Shown here piece after piece: positions 26,398-34,182 of a DNA stretch of 43,284 bases. The notes under the pieces were generated by a model. It had not been told where the DNA came from and searched no databases. It worked only from the letters and a program-made list of their open reading frames with translations. The DNA is from an uncultured Lachnospiraceae bacterium (GTDB lineage: Bacteria; Bacillota; Clostridia; Lachnospirales; Lachnospiraceae), in assembly GCA_910585715.1 (NCBI GenBank), contig CAJUEX010000018.1:1-43284 (forward strand), written 5' to 3'. Position 1 is the stretch's first letter, and each line of letters opens with the position of its first letter. A program made the translations under genes and the position numbers.

Positions 26398-26402
26398 TAT
26401 AC
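26381..26402. promoter_or_regulatory. Candidate GntR-type operator
   Basis: Perfect 12-base palindrome ATTGTATACAAT (26386-26397), extended by GTAT and ATAC on either side with one mismatched pair. It covers the -10 element of the operon promoter. TTGTATACAA-like sites are typical of GntR/FCD regulators, and one is encoded as the second gene of this operon, so autoregulated repression is the simplest reading. Confidence 0.7.
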
Positions 26403-26445
26403 ATAAGTGCAAAAAGAACATGCTACACGGAAGGGATGGAGGAAG

Positions 26446-27864
26446 ATGAAAAAAGACAGTACCTTTTTAGACAGACCTGTTTCTATGAACGACCACAATA
26501 ATCTCTTAGAAATAGAAGAGCATATGTACATTTTGGATGATGTGGAAAAGCCAAATGTATTCCGCAATATGTTTCCATATTCGGAAGTGCCAAAGATACC
26601 TTTTAATGACAGGACAGTGCCCCATAACATGCCAAAGGATATTTGGATTACGGATACCACGTTTCGGGATGGACAGCAGTCCAGGGCGCCTTATACAACG
26701 GAGCAGATTGTAACCATTTATGATTATTTACATAGGTTAGGCGGGCCTAACGGGATGATTCGTGCCAGTGAATTTTTCCTGTACAGCAAGAAGGACCGGG
26801 ATGCGGTTTATAAATGTATGGAAAGAGGCTATGCATTTCCGGAGGTGACGAGTTGGATTCGTGCCAATAAGGAGGATTTCAAGCTGGTTAAGGAAATCGG
26901 CATGAAGGAAACGGGAATTTTGGTAAGCTGTTCCGACTATCACATTTTCCTGAAGATGAAGATGACCAGAAAGCAGGCAATGGAGCATTACTTAAGCGTT
27001 ATCCGGGATTGTCTGGAGGAGGGAATCAGTCCCAGGTGCCACCTGGAAGATATTACGAGAGCGGATATATATGGCTATGTGGTTCCCTTCTGTTTAGAGC
27101 TGATGAAGCTGATGGAGGAGTATCAGATTCCCATTAAGGTCCGTGCCTGTGATACTATGGGGTATGGAGTAAATTATCCGGGTGCGGTAATACCCAGAAG
27201 TGTTCAGGGAATTATTTATGCCCTTCATACACACGGGGCAGTGCCTCATGATTTGATTGAATGGCACGGGCATAATGATTTTTACAAGGCGGTTTCCAAT
27301 TCCACCACCGCATGGCTTTATGGCTGCAGCGGTGTCAATACTTCTTTATTTGGCATCGGGGAGCGTACCGGCAATACTCCTTTGGAAGCAATGGTATTTG
27401 AATACGCCCAGCTAAAGGGTGACTTAAACGGCATGGATACTACGGTGATTACTGAGCTTGCAGAGTATTATGAGAAAGAAATCGGCTATCATATTCCCGA
27501 AAGGACTCCCTTTGTGGGAAAGAACTTTAATGTGACAAGGGCAGGAATCCATGCGGACGGGCTCTTGAAAAATGAAGAGATTTATAATATATTTGATACG
27601 GAAAAGTTTTTGAACAGACCGGTGCTCTGTTCCGTCTCCAATACATCAGGGTTAGCGGGAATTGCCCATTTCATCAATACATATTATTCTTTAAAAGGGG
27701 AACGGCAGATTGGGAAAAATGATGAGCTTGTAGTTCATTTAAAGGAGCTGGTAGACAGGCAGTACGACGAAGGAAGGGTAACGGTCCTTACAGACGACGA
27801 GCTGATTTCCATGATGAAAGAGGTATGTGAAAAATGGAAGCTTCCTTATCCGGAAGCCGATTAA
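26446..27864 (+). CDS. Re-citrate synthase / homocitrate-isopropylmalate synthase family enzyme
   Basis: 472 residues from the ATG at 26446. An HMGL-like TIM barrel: TDTTFRDGQQSRAP holds the metal-binding Asp and catalytic Arg, HGHNDFY the metal-binding His pair, and GIGERTGNTPLE the family signature. Acetyl-CoA condenses with a 2-oxoacid. The choice of oxaloacetate (Re-citrate synthase) over 2-oxoglutarate or 2-oxoisovalerate rests on context: isocitrate dehydrogenase lies two genes down and no leucine or lysine pathway gene is present. In anaerobic Clostridia this enzyme type starts the oxidative route to glutamate. Length matches clostridial Re-citrate synthases and there is no leucine-binding regulatory domain. 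GGAGG is only 3 bases from the ATG; an AAGGG further up may help. Confidence 0.8.
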   Translation: MKKDSTFLDRPVSMNDHNNLLEIEEHMYILDDVEKPNVFRNMFPYSEVPKIPFNDRTVPHNMPKDIWITDTTFRDGQQSRAPYTTEQIVTIYDYLHRLGGPNGMIRASEFFLYSKKDRDAVYKCMERGYAFPEVTSWIRANKEDFKLVKEIGMKETGILVSCSDYHIFLKMKMTRKQAMEHYLSVIRDCLEEGISPRCHLEDITRADIYGYVVPFCLELMKLMEEYQIPIKVRACDTMGYGVNYPGAVIPRSVQGIIYALHTHGAVPHDLIEWHGHNDFYKAVSNSTTAWLYGCSGVNTSLFGIGERTGNTPLEAMVFEYAQLKGDLNGMDTTVITELAEYYEKEIGYHIPERTPFVGKNFNVTRAGIHADGLLKNEEIYNIFDTEKFLNRPVLCSVSNTSGLAGIAHFINTYYSLKGERQIGKNDELVVHLKELVDRQYDEGRVTVLTDDELISMMKEVCEKWKLPYPEAD

Positions 27865-27890
27865 GGGGATTAGGAAAAGAAGGGAAAAGG

Positions 27891-28580
27891 ATGAATGATT
27901 ATCATTTAAGCAGCAGCCCGGAGAACTATTCCTTAAGAGGAAAGGTTTTTCACAAGCTGCGGGAAGACATTTTAAACGGAAAATACAAACAAAATGAAGA
28001 GCTTAAAGAGGCGGCAATCGGAGAGGAACTGGGAGTGTCCAGAACCCCTGTCAGAGAGGCATTCCGGCAGCTGGAACTGGAAGGGCTGATTCAGATGGTG
28101 CCCAATAAGGGCGCCTATGTAACAGGCATTACCATAAAAGACGTACAGGATATTTATATGATAAGGTCCCTGTTGGAAGGGCTTTGTGCCAAATGGGCAA
28201 CGGAGCACATTACGGAAGAACAGCTCAGTGAAATGGAAGAAAATATTTATCTGACCCAGTTCCATCAGGAGAAAGGCCATATCGAGCAGTTCGCCGCTTT
28301 GGACAACCGGTTTCATGAAATCATGTATGAAGCCTGCAACAGTAAGATTTTGGAGCATACCTTAAAAGATTTCCACCAGTATGTGTACCGTGTCAGGAAA
28401 AAAACCCTGGCAAACGGAAAACGGGGGGCGGATTCCTGCAGGGAGCATAAGGAAATTATGGAGGCAATTAAGGAAAAGAACGCCGAAAAGGCACAGATGT
28501 TAGCAAATAAGCACATGATAAATGCTTATGAAAATATGTTAAAAAAGGATTTTGAACACGCATTTGAAAAAGAAGATTAG
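27891..28580 (+). CDS. GntR family regulator, FadR/FCD type
   Basis: 229 residues from the ATG at 27891; a longer frame from 27834 overlaps the previous gene. N-terminal winged helix (about 15-80: LREDILNGKYKQNEELKEA, SRTPVREAFRQLELEGLI), then an FCD ligand domain (about 90-215) with the metal-site pattern Asp in ALDNRFHE, His in CREHKEI and His in NKHMINA. FCD proteins sense organic acids such as citrate or related carboxylates. Lying between citrate synthase and isocitrate dehydrogenase, it probably senses a pathway intermediate and binds the palindrome at 26381-26402. Confidence 0.9.
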   Translation: MNDYHLSSSPENYSLRGKVFHKLREDILNGKYKQNEELKEAAIGEELGVSRTPVREAFRQLELEGLIQMVPNKGAYVTGITIKDVQDIYMIRSLLEGLCAKWATEHITEEQLSEMEENIYLTQFHQEKGHIEQFAALDNRFHEIMYEACNSKILEHTLKDFHQYVYRVRKKTLANGKRGADSCREHKEIMEAIKEKNAEKAQMLANKHMINAYENMLKKDFEHAFEKED

Positions 28581-28591
28581 GAGGAAATGAC

Positions 28592-29797
28592 ATGGCAAAA
28601 ATTCAAATGACAACGCCGCTTGTGGAAATGGATGGGGATGAAATGACGCGAATCCTCTGGAAGATGATTAAGGAGGAGTTGCTGCTGCCTTATATTGATT
28701 TAAAAACAGAATATTACGATTTAGGGCTTGCTTACCGGAATGAAACAAACGATCAGGTAACGATAGATTCCGCAGAAGCAACAAAAAAATACGGGGTTGC
28801 CGTAAAATGTGCCACCATTACTCCAAATGCAGCCCGTATGAGTGAATATAATTTAAAGGAAATGTGGAAGAGCCCTAACGGAACCATCCGGGCGGCTTTG
28901 GACGGCACGGTTTTCCGCTCCCCTATTGTAGTAAAAGGAATCGAGCCCTGTGTGAAGAACTGGGAAAAGCCCATTACTTTGGCAAGGCATGCATATGGAG
29001 ATGTATATAAAAACTGTGAAATCAAGGTTCCGGGCGCCGGAAAGGCAGAGCTTGTGTTTACGGCTGAGGACGGCAGCGAAACAAGGGAATTGATACATAA
29101 TTTTACGGGAGCAGGCATTATTCAGGGCATGCACAATACGGATAAATCCATTGGAAGCTTTGCAAGGGCATGCTTTAATTATGCGCTGGATACAAAGCAG
29201 GATTTGTGGTTTGCCACAAAGGATACCATTTCCAAAAAGTATGACCATACCTTTAAGGATATTTTCCAGGAAATTTTTGAAAAGGAATATGAGGAGAAAT
29301 TTAAGGAGGCGGGCATTGAATATTTCTATACCCTTATTGACGATGCAGTAGCAAGAGTCATGAAGGCAAAGGGCGGCTTTATCTGGGCATGTAAGAATTA
29401 TGACGGGGACGTAATGAGCGATATGGTTTCCAGCGCCTTCGGCTCCCTTGCCATGATGACTTCCGTCTTGGTTTCTCCTTCCGGAGTGTACGAATACGAA
29501 GCTGCCCATGGAACGGTCCAGAGACATTATTACAAGCACTTAAAGGGAGAAGAGACCTCTACCAATTCCGTGGCAACCATTTTTGCATGGACAGGAGCCC
29601 TTCGCAAAAGAGGGGAATTAGACGGTATCAAAGAGCTGATGGAATTTGCCGATAAGCTGGAAAAAGCCACCTTAAGGACCATTGAAGGCGGAAAAATGAC
29701 GAAGGATTTAGCCTTGATTACTTCTTTAAAAGATGTTACAGTATTAAATAGTGAGAATTTCATTAAGGAAATCCGTAATACAATGGATGGAATGTAA
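28592..29797 (+). CDS. icd: NADP-dependent isocitrate dehydrogenase
   Basis: 401 residues, the length of the homodimeric NADP-IDH subgroup shared with eukaryotes. Isocitrate plus NADP gives 2-oxoglutarate, CO2 and NADPH. Motifs: N-terminal PLVEMDGDEMTRI, substrate loop SPNGTIRAALDGTVFR, metal-binding IDDAVARV and NYDGDVMSDMVS, and coenzyme region AAHGTVQRHYY. AGGAGG lies 5-6 bases ahead of the start and 11 bases separate it from the regulator. It forms the second enzyme in a short operon with the Re-citrate synthase; aconitase must be encoded elsewhere. Confidence 0.96.
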   Translation: MAKIQMTTPLVEMDGDEMTRILWKMIKEELLLPYIDLKTEYYDLGLAYRNETNDQVTIDSAEATKKYGVAVKCATITPNAARMSEYNLKEMWKSPNGTIRAALDGTVFRSPIVVKGIEPCVKNWEKPITLARHAYGDVYKNCEIKVPGAGKAELVFTAEDGSETRELIHNFTGAGIIQGMHNTDKSIGSFARACFNYALDTKQDLWFATKDTISKKYDHTFKDIFQEIFEKEYEEKFKEAGIEYFYTLIDDAVARVMKAKGGFIWACKNYDGDVMSDMVSSAFGSLAMMTSVLVSPSGVYEYEAAHGTVQRHYYKHLKGEETSTNSVATIFAWTGALRKRGELDGIKELMEFADKLEKATLRTIEGGKMTKDLALITSLKDVTVLNSENFIKEIRNTMDGM

Positions 29798-29838
29798 ATA
29801 TCTCACAATGTAAGCTTGGTGAGAAGGAATTATAAATC

Positions 29839-31365
29839 ATGGATTTTATTGAGGGTATTGCAGCGGTTTTTAAACTGGCAGTGGATGGAATGCTTCAGGG
29901 AATCAGCTTTACATCCGTTTACTTTTTGTTATTTTTGCTGATAGGAGCAGTGCTTTATTATATCATACCGAGGAAAGGGCAGTGGATATGGCTGCTCTTT
30001 CTGGGTATGTTTTTTTATGTGGTAAATGCAGGAAAGCTCACCATTTTTATTCTGTTCAGCATTACAACCTCATGGCTTTATGGATATGTGGTGAAAGGGA
30101 GAAAAAATGGAAAAAGTCTGGTAGGCACCAAAGCGGGAAAAGCAGGACTTATATGTGTGGTTTGTTTAAATACCGGGCTGCTTCTTTTTTTAAAGCTTGC
30201 TTCTTCCGGCACTTTGCTTGCAAACAGGCTTCGGATTGACCGGTTTGCTTTTCTGATTCCCATGGGCATTTCCTTTTATACCTTACAGATTATCGCTTAT
30301 ATGGCGGATGTATACAAAGGCAAGGCGGAGCCGGAAAAAAATCCCTTTAAATATGCCCTGTTCGTCAGCTTTTTCCCGCAAATTCTGCAGGGTCCCATTC
30401 CCCGGTATGAGCAGCTTGCCCCCCAGTTGTATGAAGGGAATAAATTTGATTATGAGAAGGTTACCTTTGGCTTACAGCTTATGCTCTGGGGCTTTTTTCA
30501 GAAAATGGTAGTGGCGGATGCGGCTGCCATTGTGGTAAACCGTGTATTTGGTGAATATGAAACCTATAAAGGACTTTTTGTGCTGTTTGCAGCAGTGCTG
30601 TACAGCATTCAGCTATATGCGGATTTTGCCGGCTGCGTATGCATTGCCATGGGTGCGGCAGAGGTGTTTGGAATCCGGCTTTGTGACAACTTCCATCATC
30701 CTTATTTCAGTACATCCATAAAGGATTTCTGGCGCAGATGGCATATTTCTTTAAGCAGTTGGTTAAGGGATTATATTTATATTCCATTAGGAGGAAACCG
30801 GAAGGGCACTTTGCGCAAGTACGTGAATATTCTCATTACCTTTCTGGTAAGCGGTCTCTGGCACGGCGTGGGTTCCCATTATATTGTATGGGGGCTTCTC
30901 CATGGCTTTTATCAGGTGGCGGGAGAGCTTCTTATGCCGGTAAGGAACTGGTTCGTAAAAGTATTCCGGGTTGACAGGGAAACCTTTTCCCACCGGTTGT
31001 ACAAGCAGGTTACCACCTTCTTACTTGTAATGACCGCATGGATTTTTTTCAGGGCGGACAGCGTGAAGATGGCTCTTGTGATGATAAAAAATATGGTGAC
31101 GGTTTATAATCCATGGATATTATTTAATGATGAATTATACGGGCTGGGACTGAATCCAAAGGAAAGCAGGCTGATGTTCTTTGGCATATTTGTCATGTGG
31201 GCAGTAAGCATGCTGCAACAGAAGATGAATATCAGAAAGGAGCTTTCAAAGCAGTCTCTTGTATTTCGGTGGATGATAATATTTGCAGGTATTTTCTCCG
31301 TGCTGATATTTGGAATATACGGGCCGGGATATGATGCAAGCGAATTTATTTATGGGAATTTCTAG
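29839..31365 (+). CDS. MBOAT family membrane O-acyltransferase
   Basis: 508 residues with about 11 TM helices, of the AlgI/DltB-like group. Signature motifs: FFPQILQGPIPRYEQL (about 174-190), FWRRWHISLSSWLRDYIYIPLGGNR (about 295-319) and the catalytic His in LVSGLWHGVGSHYIVWG (about 335-350). It moves an acyl group, usually acetate, across the membrane onto a cell-surface glycan or teichoic acid. Such enzymes normally work with an SGNH-type partner; one is found 6 kb away at 37312-38337. AAGGA precedes the start, and a weak short hairpin (TCTCAC/GTGAGA) lies in the leader. Confidence 0.92.
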   Translation: MDFIEGIAAVFKLAVDGMLQGISFTSVYFLLFLLIGAVLYYIIPRKGQWIWLLFLGMFFYVVNAGKLTIFILFSITTSWLYGYVVKGRKNGKSLVGTKAGKAGLICVVCLNTGLLLFLKLASSGTLLANRLRIDRFAFLIPMGISFYTLQIIAYMADVYKGKAEPEKNPFKYALFVSFFPQILQGPIPRYEQLAPQLYEGNKFDYEKVTFGLQLMLWGFFQKMVVADAAAIVVNRVFGEYETYKGLFVLFAAVLYSIQLYADFAGCVCIAMGAAEVFGIRLCDNFHHPYFSTSIKDFWRRWHISLSSWLRDYIYIPLGGNRKGTLRKYVNILITFLVSGLWHGVGSHYIVWGLLHGFYQVAGELLMPVRNWFVKVFRVDRETFSHRLYKQVTTFLLVMTAWIFFRADSVKMALVMIKNMVTVYNPWILFNDELYGLGLNPKESRLMFFGIFVMWAVSMLQQKMNIRKELSKQSLVFRWMIIFAGIFSVLIFGIYGPGYDASEFIYGNF

Positions 31366-31490
31366 CACTTGCTTTTATGAAACAGTTCAGCTATGCGTTC
31401 CACCGCAGATAGTGGAATGGATGGCTGGGTTGTTGCGCATTTATTCCTGCGGATAATGAACTATTGTTTGTGATGGGTTGTCAGTTACAA

Positions 31491-31530
31491 GGAAATTGTA
31501 GGGAAATTATAGGGAAATGCATGATAATAT
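31491..31530 (+). promoter_or_regulatory. Response-regulator-type direct repeats and -10 element
   Basis: GGAAAT recurs at 31491, 31502 and 31513, exactly 11 bases apart, inside 11-base units of the form GGAAATTRTAG (the third is degenerate). A TAATAT (31525-31530) follows immediately, and no -35 box is seen. OmpR/PhoB-type regulators bind direct repeats of one helical turn, so this is a likely site for activation of the two-component operon by its own regulator. Confidence 0.6.
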
Positions 31531-31573
31531 AGGCATAGGTCATAATAGAAACATTTCATGGAGGAGCGATGCT

Positions 31574-32248
31574 ATGCAGCAGAAATTATTGATTGCAGAT
31601 GATGAAAAAGATATCCGCAGGCTTTTGCGGGAATATTTTGAAATGCAGGGATATATTATCATGGAGGCGGAAAATGGCATAGAGGCAGTGAAAAAGGCAG
31701 AAGAAAATCCGGATTTGATTCTGCTTGATATAAACATGCCTAAAATGGATGGATTAGAGGTCTGTAAGAAAATCAGGCCTTTTTTTTCCGGTCCTATTTT
31801 GTTTCTGACTGCAAAAATTGAAGAACGGGACCGAATCTGCGGCCTTATGCTTGGGGGAGACGACTATATTATGAAGCCCTTTTCCATGGCGGAGCTGGAT
31901 GCAAGAATACGCGCCCATTTAAGGAGGGAGCAGAGAAAGAACGAAAAGGAGGGCTTCCGGTTTTTCGGTGATTTTTCCATACAGTATTCTGCCAGAAGAC
32001 TGTGCTATCTGGAAGAGGAAATTCCTTTGACCAAGACGGAATTTGACATTGTGGAAATACTCTCAACCAATGCGGGAATCGTATTTGGAAAGGAAGCCAT
32101 TTATGAAAAGCTGTGGGGGTTCGACAAGGAAGGGGACAGCACCATTATAACTGAGCATGTGCGGCGCATACGGAAAAAACTTTCGGAGCATAGTGATAAG
32201 GAATTGATTGAAACGGTATGGGGAGTAGGATATCGATGGATTACTTAG
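31574..32248 (+). CDS. OmpR/PhoB family response regulator
   Basis: 224 residues from the ATG at 31574 (GGAGGAG 7 bases ahead; an upstream frame start at 31517 lies in the promoter). Receiver domain (1-115): acidic pocket ADDEKD, phospho-acceptor Asp in LLDINMPKMDG at about residue 51, Thr in FLTAK and Lys in IMKPFS. C-terminal winged helix (about 130-224) with EEIPLTKTEFDIV and STIITEHVRRIRKKL. It overlaps the kinase gene by 13 bases and probably controls its own operon and the ABC transporter downstream. Confidence 0.94.
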   Translation: MQQKLLIADDEKDIRRLLREYFEMQGYIIMEAENGIEAVKKAEENPDLILLDINMPKMDGLEVCKKIRPFFSGPILFLTAKIEERDRICGLMLGGDDYIMKPFSMAELDARIRAHLRREQRKNEKEGFRFFGDFSIQYSARRLCYLEEEIPLTKTEFDIVEILSTNAGIVFGKEAIYEKLWGFDKEGDSTIITEHVRRIRKKLSEHSDKELIETVWGVGYRWIT

Positions 32249-33450
32249 ACGAGCTTTTTATGAAATGGGAAAGGAAGGTGAAAAACAGCAGCTTAAAGAC
32301 TTCCTTAAGATGGTATATCGTTTTTGCCGTAACAGGGGTGATTACCTGCTCCCTGTTTACCATGCTTTTTTGCGAAGGATGGCTGAATCTTCTTTCCTTA
32401 CAGGCAGAGAACAAAGGGGCAGTCATGCGCTATGAAAGAAATTGTTTTCAGGTAGTCTTTGTGGATAGAAGCGGCTTCACTGCCAGTACCTTTCAGGCAT
32501 ATGAGATATTCGGCATCTTACAGTATGGCTGTATTTTGATTTATTCCGTGGCGGCAATACTGATTGTTTCCAAATTATATTATAAAAGAAAACTGGAAGA
32601 GCCCCTAAGACTTTTGCATATGGAGGCAGAAGCAATTGCCAGAGAGGATTTAAGCTTTTGCTGTGAATATAAAAGTGAGGATGAAATGGGGGAAATCTGC
32701 CGGACCTTTGACAGGCTCAGAAAGCAGCTTGCAGAAAGCAGGCAGAAAAACCTGGATATCATGGAGGATCAGAGACAGCTGAATGCTGCCTTTGCCCATG
32801 ATTTGCGCACACCCCTTACGGTTATGAAGGGCTATATCGAAATGATTATCCAGTTTTATAAACAGGGCAGGATGCCGGAGGAAAAGCTGTATGAAAACCT
32901 TGAGCTGCTTTACAAACAGGTGCTTCGCATGGAGAATTTTTCGGCAACCATGAAGGAAATCCACAGCTTTGAAGAAATGAAGGTGGAGAAGAAAAAACAG
33001 ACGCTTCAAGATGTGAAAAATCAGTTGGAGGAAAGCATAAAGGGGCTTGGGAAAGCAAGTGAGAAGAGCATAGAGTTATCGTATGCCAACTCTATGCCGA
33101 AAGGAGCAGAAGAAGAGGTTTTATATGTAGACAATCGCTTTTTGTTGGAAGCGGTGGAAAATCTTCTGGGAAATGCCCTGCGTTTCTGCCGTAATAAAGT
33201 AGAAATTGTGTTGGAGAGAGAGGGGGCGTATCTCAGGGTTTATGTAAAGGACGACGGGCCGGGATTTTCTTCTGAGGAAATGCGTATGGCGGTAAAGCCG
33301 TATTATACAGGTGCTTCAGAGGATGGAGAGCATTTCGGGCTGGGGCTTTGTATCAGCAGGAATCTTTGTGAAAAGCATGGGGGGAGCCTTAGCCTTTCCA
33401 ATGGGTTGAGGGGCGGGGCGATTGTTTGCGGGGAGTTTTATTGCGGGTGA
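32236..33450 (+). CDS. Sensor histidine kinase
   Basis: 404 residues from the ATG at 32236. TM helices at about 26-49 and 93-115 flank a short (about 45 residues) extracytoplasmic loop. A HAMP segment follows, then the phospho-acceptor His in AFAHDLRTPLT (H at about 191) and an HATPase domain with the N box NLLGNALRF, G1 VKDDGPGFS and G2 FGLGLCIS. The loop is too small for a large sensor domain, as in intramembrane-sensing kinases that monitor antibiotic stress together with ABC transporters. The start overlaps the regulator gene. The ABC transporter lies 0.7 kb on, beyond two hairpin elements. Confidence 0.92.
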   Translation: MDYLDELFMKWERKVKNSSLKTSLRWYIVFAVTGVITCSLFTMLFCEGWLNLLSLQAENKGAVMRYERNCFQVVFVDRSGFTASTFQAYEIFGILQYGCILIYSVAAILIVSKLYYKRKLEEPLRLLHMEAEAIAREDLSFCCEYKSEDEMGEICRTFDRLRKQLAESRQKNLDIMEDQRQLNAAFAHDLRTPLTVMKGYIEMIIQFYKQGRMPEEKLYENLELLYKQVLRMENFSATMKEIHSFEEMKVEKKKQTLQDVKNQLEESIKGLGKASEKSIELSYANSMPKGAEEEVLYVDNRFLLEAVENLLGNALRFCRNKVEIVLEREGAYLRVYVKDDGPGFSSEEMRMAVKPYYTGASEDGEHFGLGLCISRNLCEKHGGSLSLSNGLRGGAIVCGEFYCG

Positions 33451-33491
33451 GAAGTTTATTTGAAAGGGAGAGAGGGGATGGGTGAGAGGAC

Positions 33492-33730
33492 GCAAAAGAG
33501 GCAGGGCATGTGGGAGGGCGGGGCGGCTGTGTTTTGGCTGGCAATTTTCCTAAACAGCCTGATTTAGGGTGTTGGCGGCGGACGGGCCGTCCTATAGCGC
33601 CGTCCATGGCGCGATAGGACTAAAATTGCCATCCGTGGCAATTTTTCCCTGGGGTGTTTGCAGGCTGTTAAGGAAAAGCGCCAGCCAAAACAATGCCGCC
33701 CCGCCCTCCCACATGCCCTGCCTCTTTTGC
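33492..33730 (+). repeat. Family B long hairpin, copy 2
   Basis: A perfect 36-bp outer stem (33492-33527 with 33695-33730), a 3x3 internal loop, a perfect 12-bp stem GTTTTGGCTGGC/GCCAGCCAAAAC, another internal loop, then the inner stem ending ACAGCCTG/CAGGCTGT. The core has the same two hairpins as copy 1 (33591-33618 and 33622-33645, the second identical). The outer 48 base pairs share almost no sequence with copy 1 yet are fully paired. The TCTCGGGC flank follows at 33738-33745. Confidence 0.93.
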
Positions 33731-33907
33731 TGTTTTTTCTCGGGCGTTACTCTTAGAAAGAAATTGTGAGAAAGCTATTGGTTGAAAAATTGTTACAGCA
33801 GGGACAGAAATTTTAGCCTGATGTTTTGCAATATGGCAGAAAAGCTAAAAAACACAGAGTACACTTAAAAAAACTTACTACCCACAGCCTTTCGGTTCCA
33901 ATATCCA
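33731..33907 (+). other. Spacer between the B and A hairpins
   Basis: No gene is visible. The flank of the B element (TCTCGGGC) is followed by AT-rich sequence and a CCAATATCCAG stretch that is also found ahead of the family A copy at 37.0 kb. Confidence 0.5.
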
Positions 33908-34066
33908 GTAGGAGCAGCCGGCTTATGCGTATATAGAAGTCTTGCGGGCCTTATAAAAACGCCGGTCCTTATGCACCGTACTTTGGTGCATTAGTACCGC
34001 TGCGTTTTTATAGAGCGAGAGCGTGCCCGAAAGACTTCTATATACGCATAAGCCGGCTGCTCCTAC
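33908..34066 (+). repeat. Family A long hairpin, copy 2
   Basis: Perfect 36-bp arms (33908-33943 with 34031-34066). Inside, GGGC/GCCC, the 13-base one-sided bulge AGAGCGAGAGCGT, ATAAAAACGC/GCGTTTTTAT and an apical stem TGCACC/GGTGCA. It ends 117 bases ahead of the ABC transporter gene. Confidence 0.93.
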
Positions 34067-34182
34067 GTCCTTTCACCCAATCCCTGCCCCCTCTCATAAA
34101 ATTTTCCCCAAAAGTAGATACTCTATAGACATTTTCCCTCTATCCTATAAAAAAGCAACCAAAAAGGAAAGAAGGAAAACCA

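Noticed and set aside
33569..33769. Open frames across the family B copies (33569-33769 plus strand, 33389-33607 minus strand, 21660-21951 minus strand)
   Set aside because: They run through the hairpin core, lack ribosome binding sites and arise from the repeat sequence itself.
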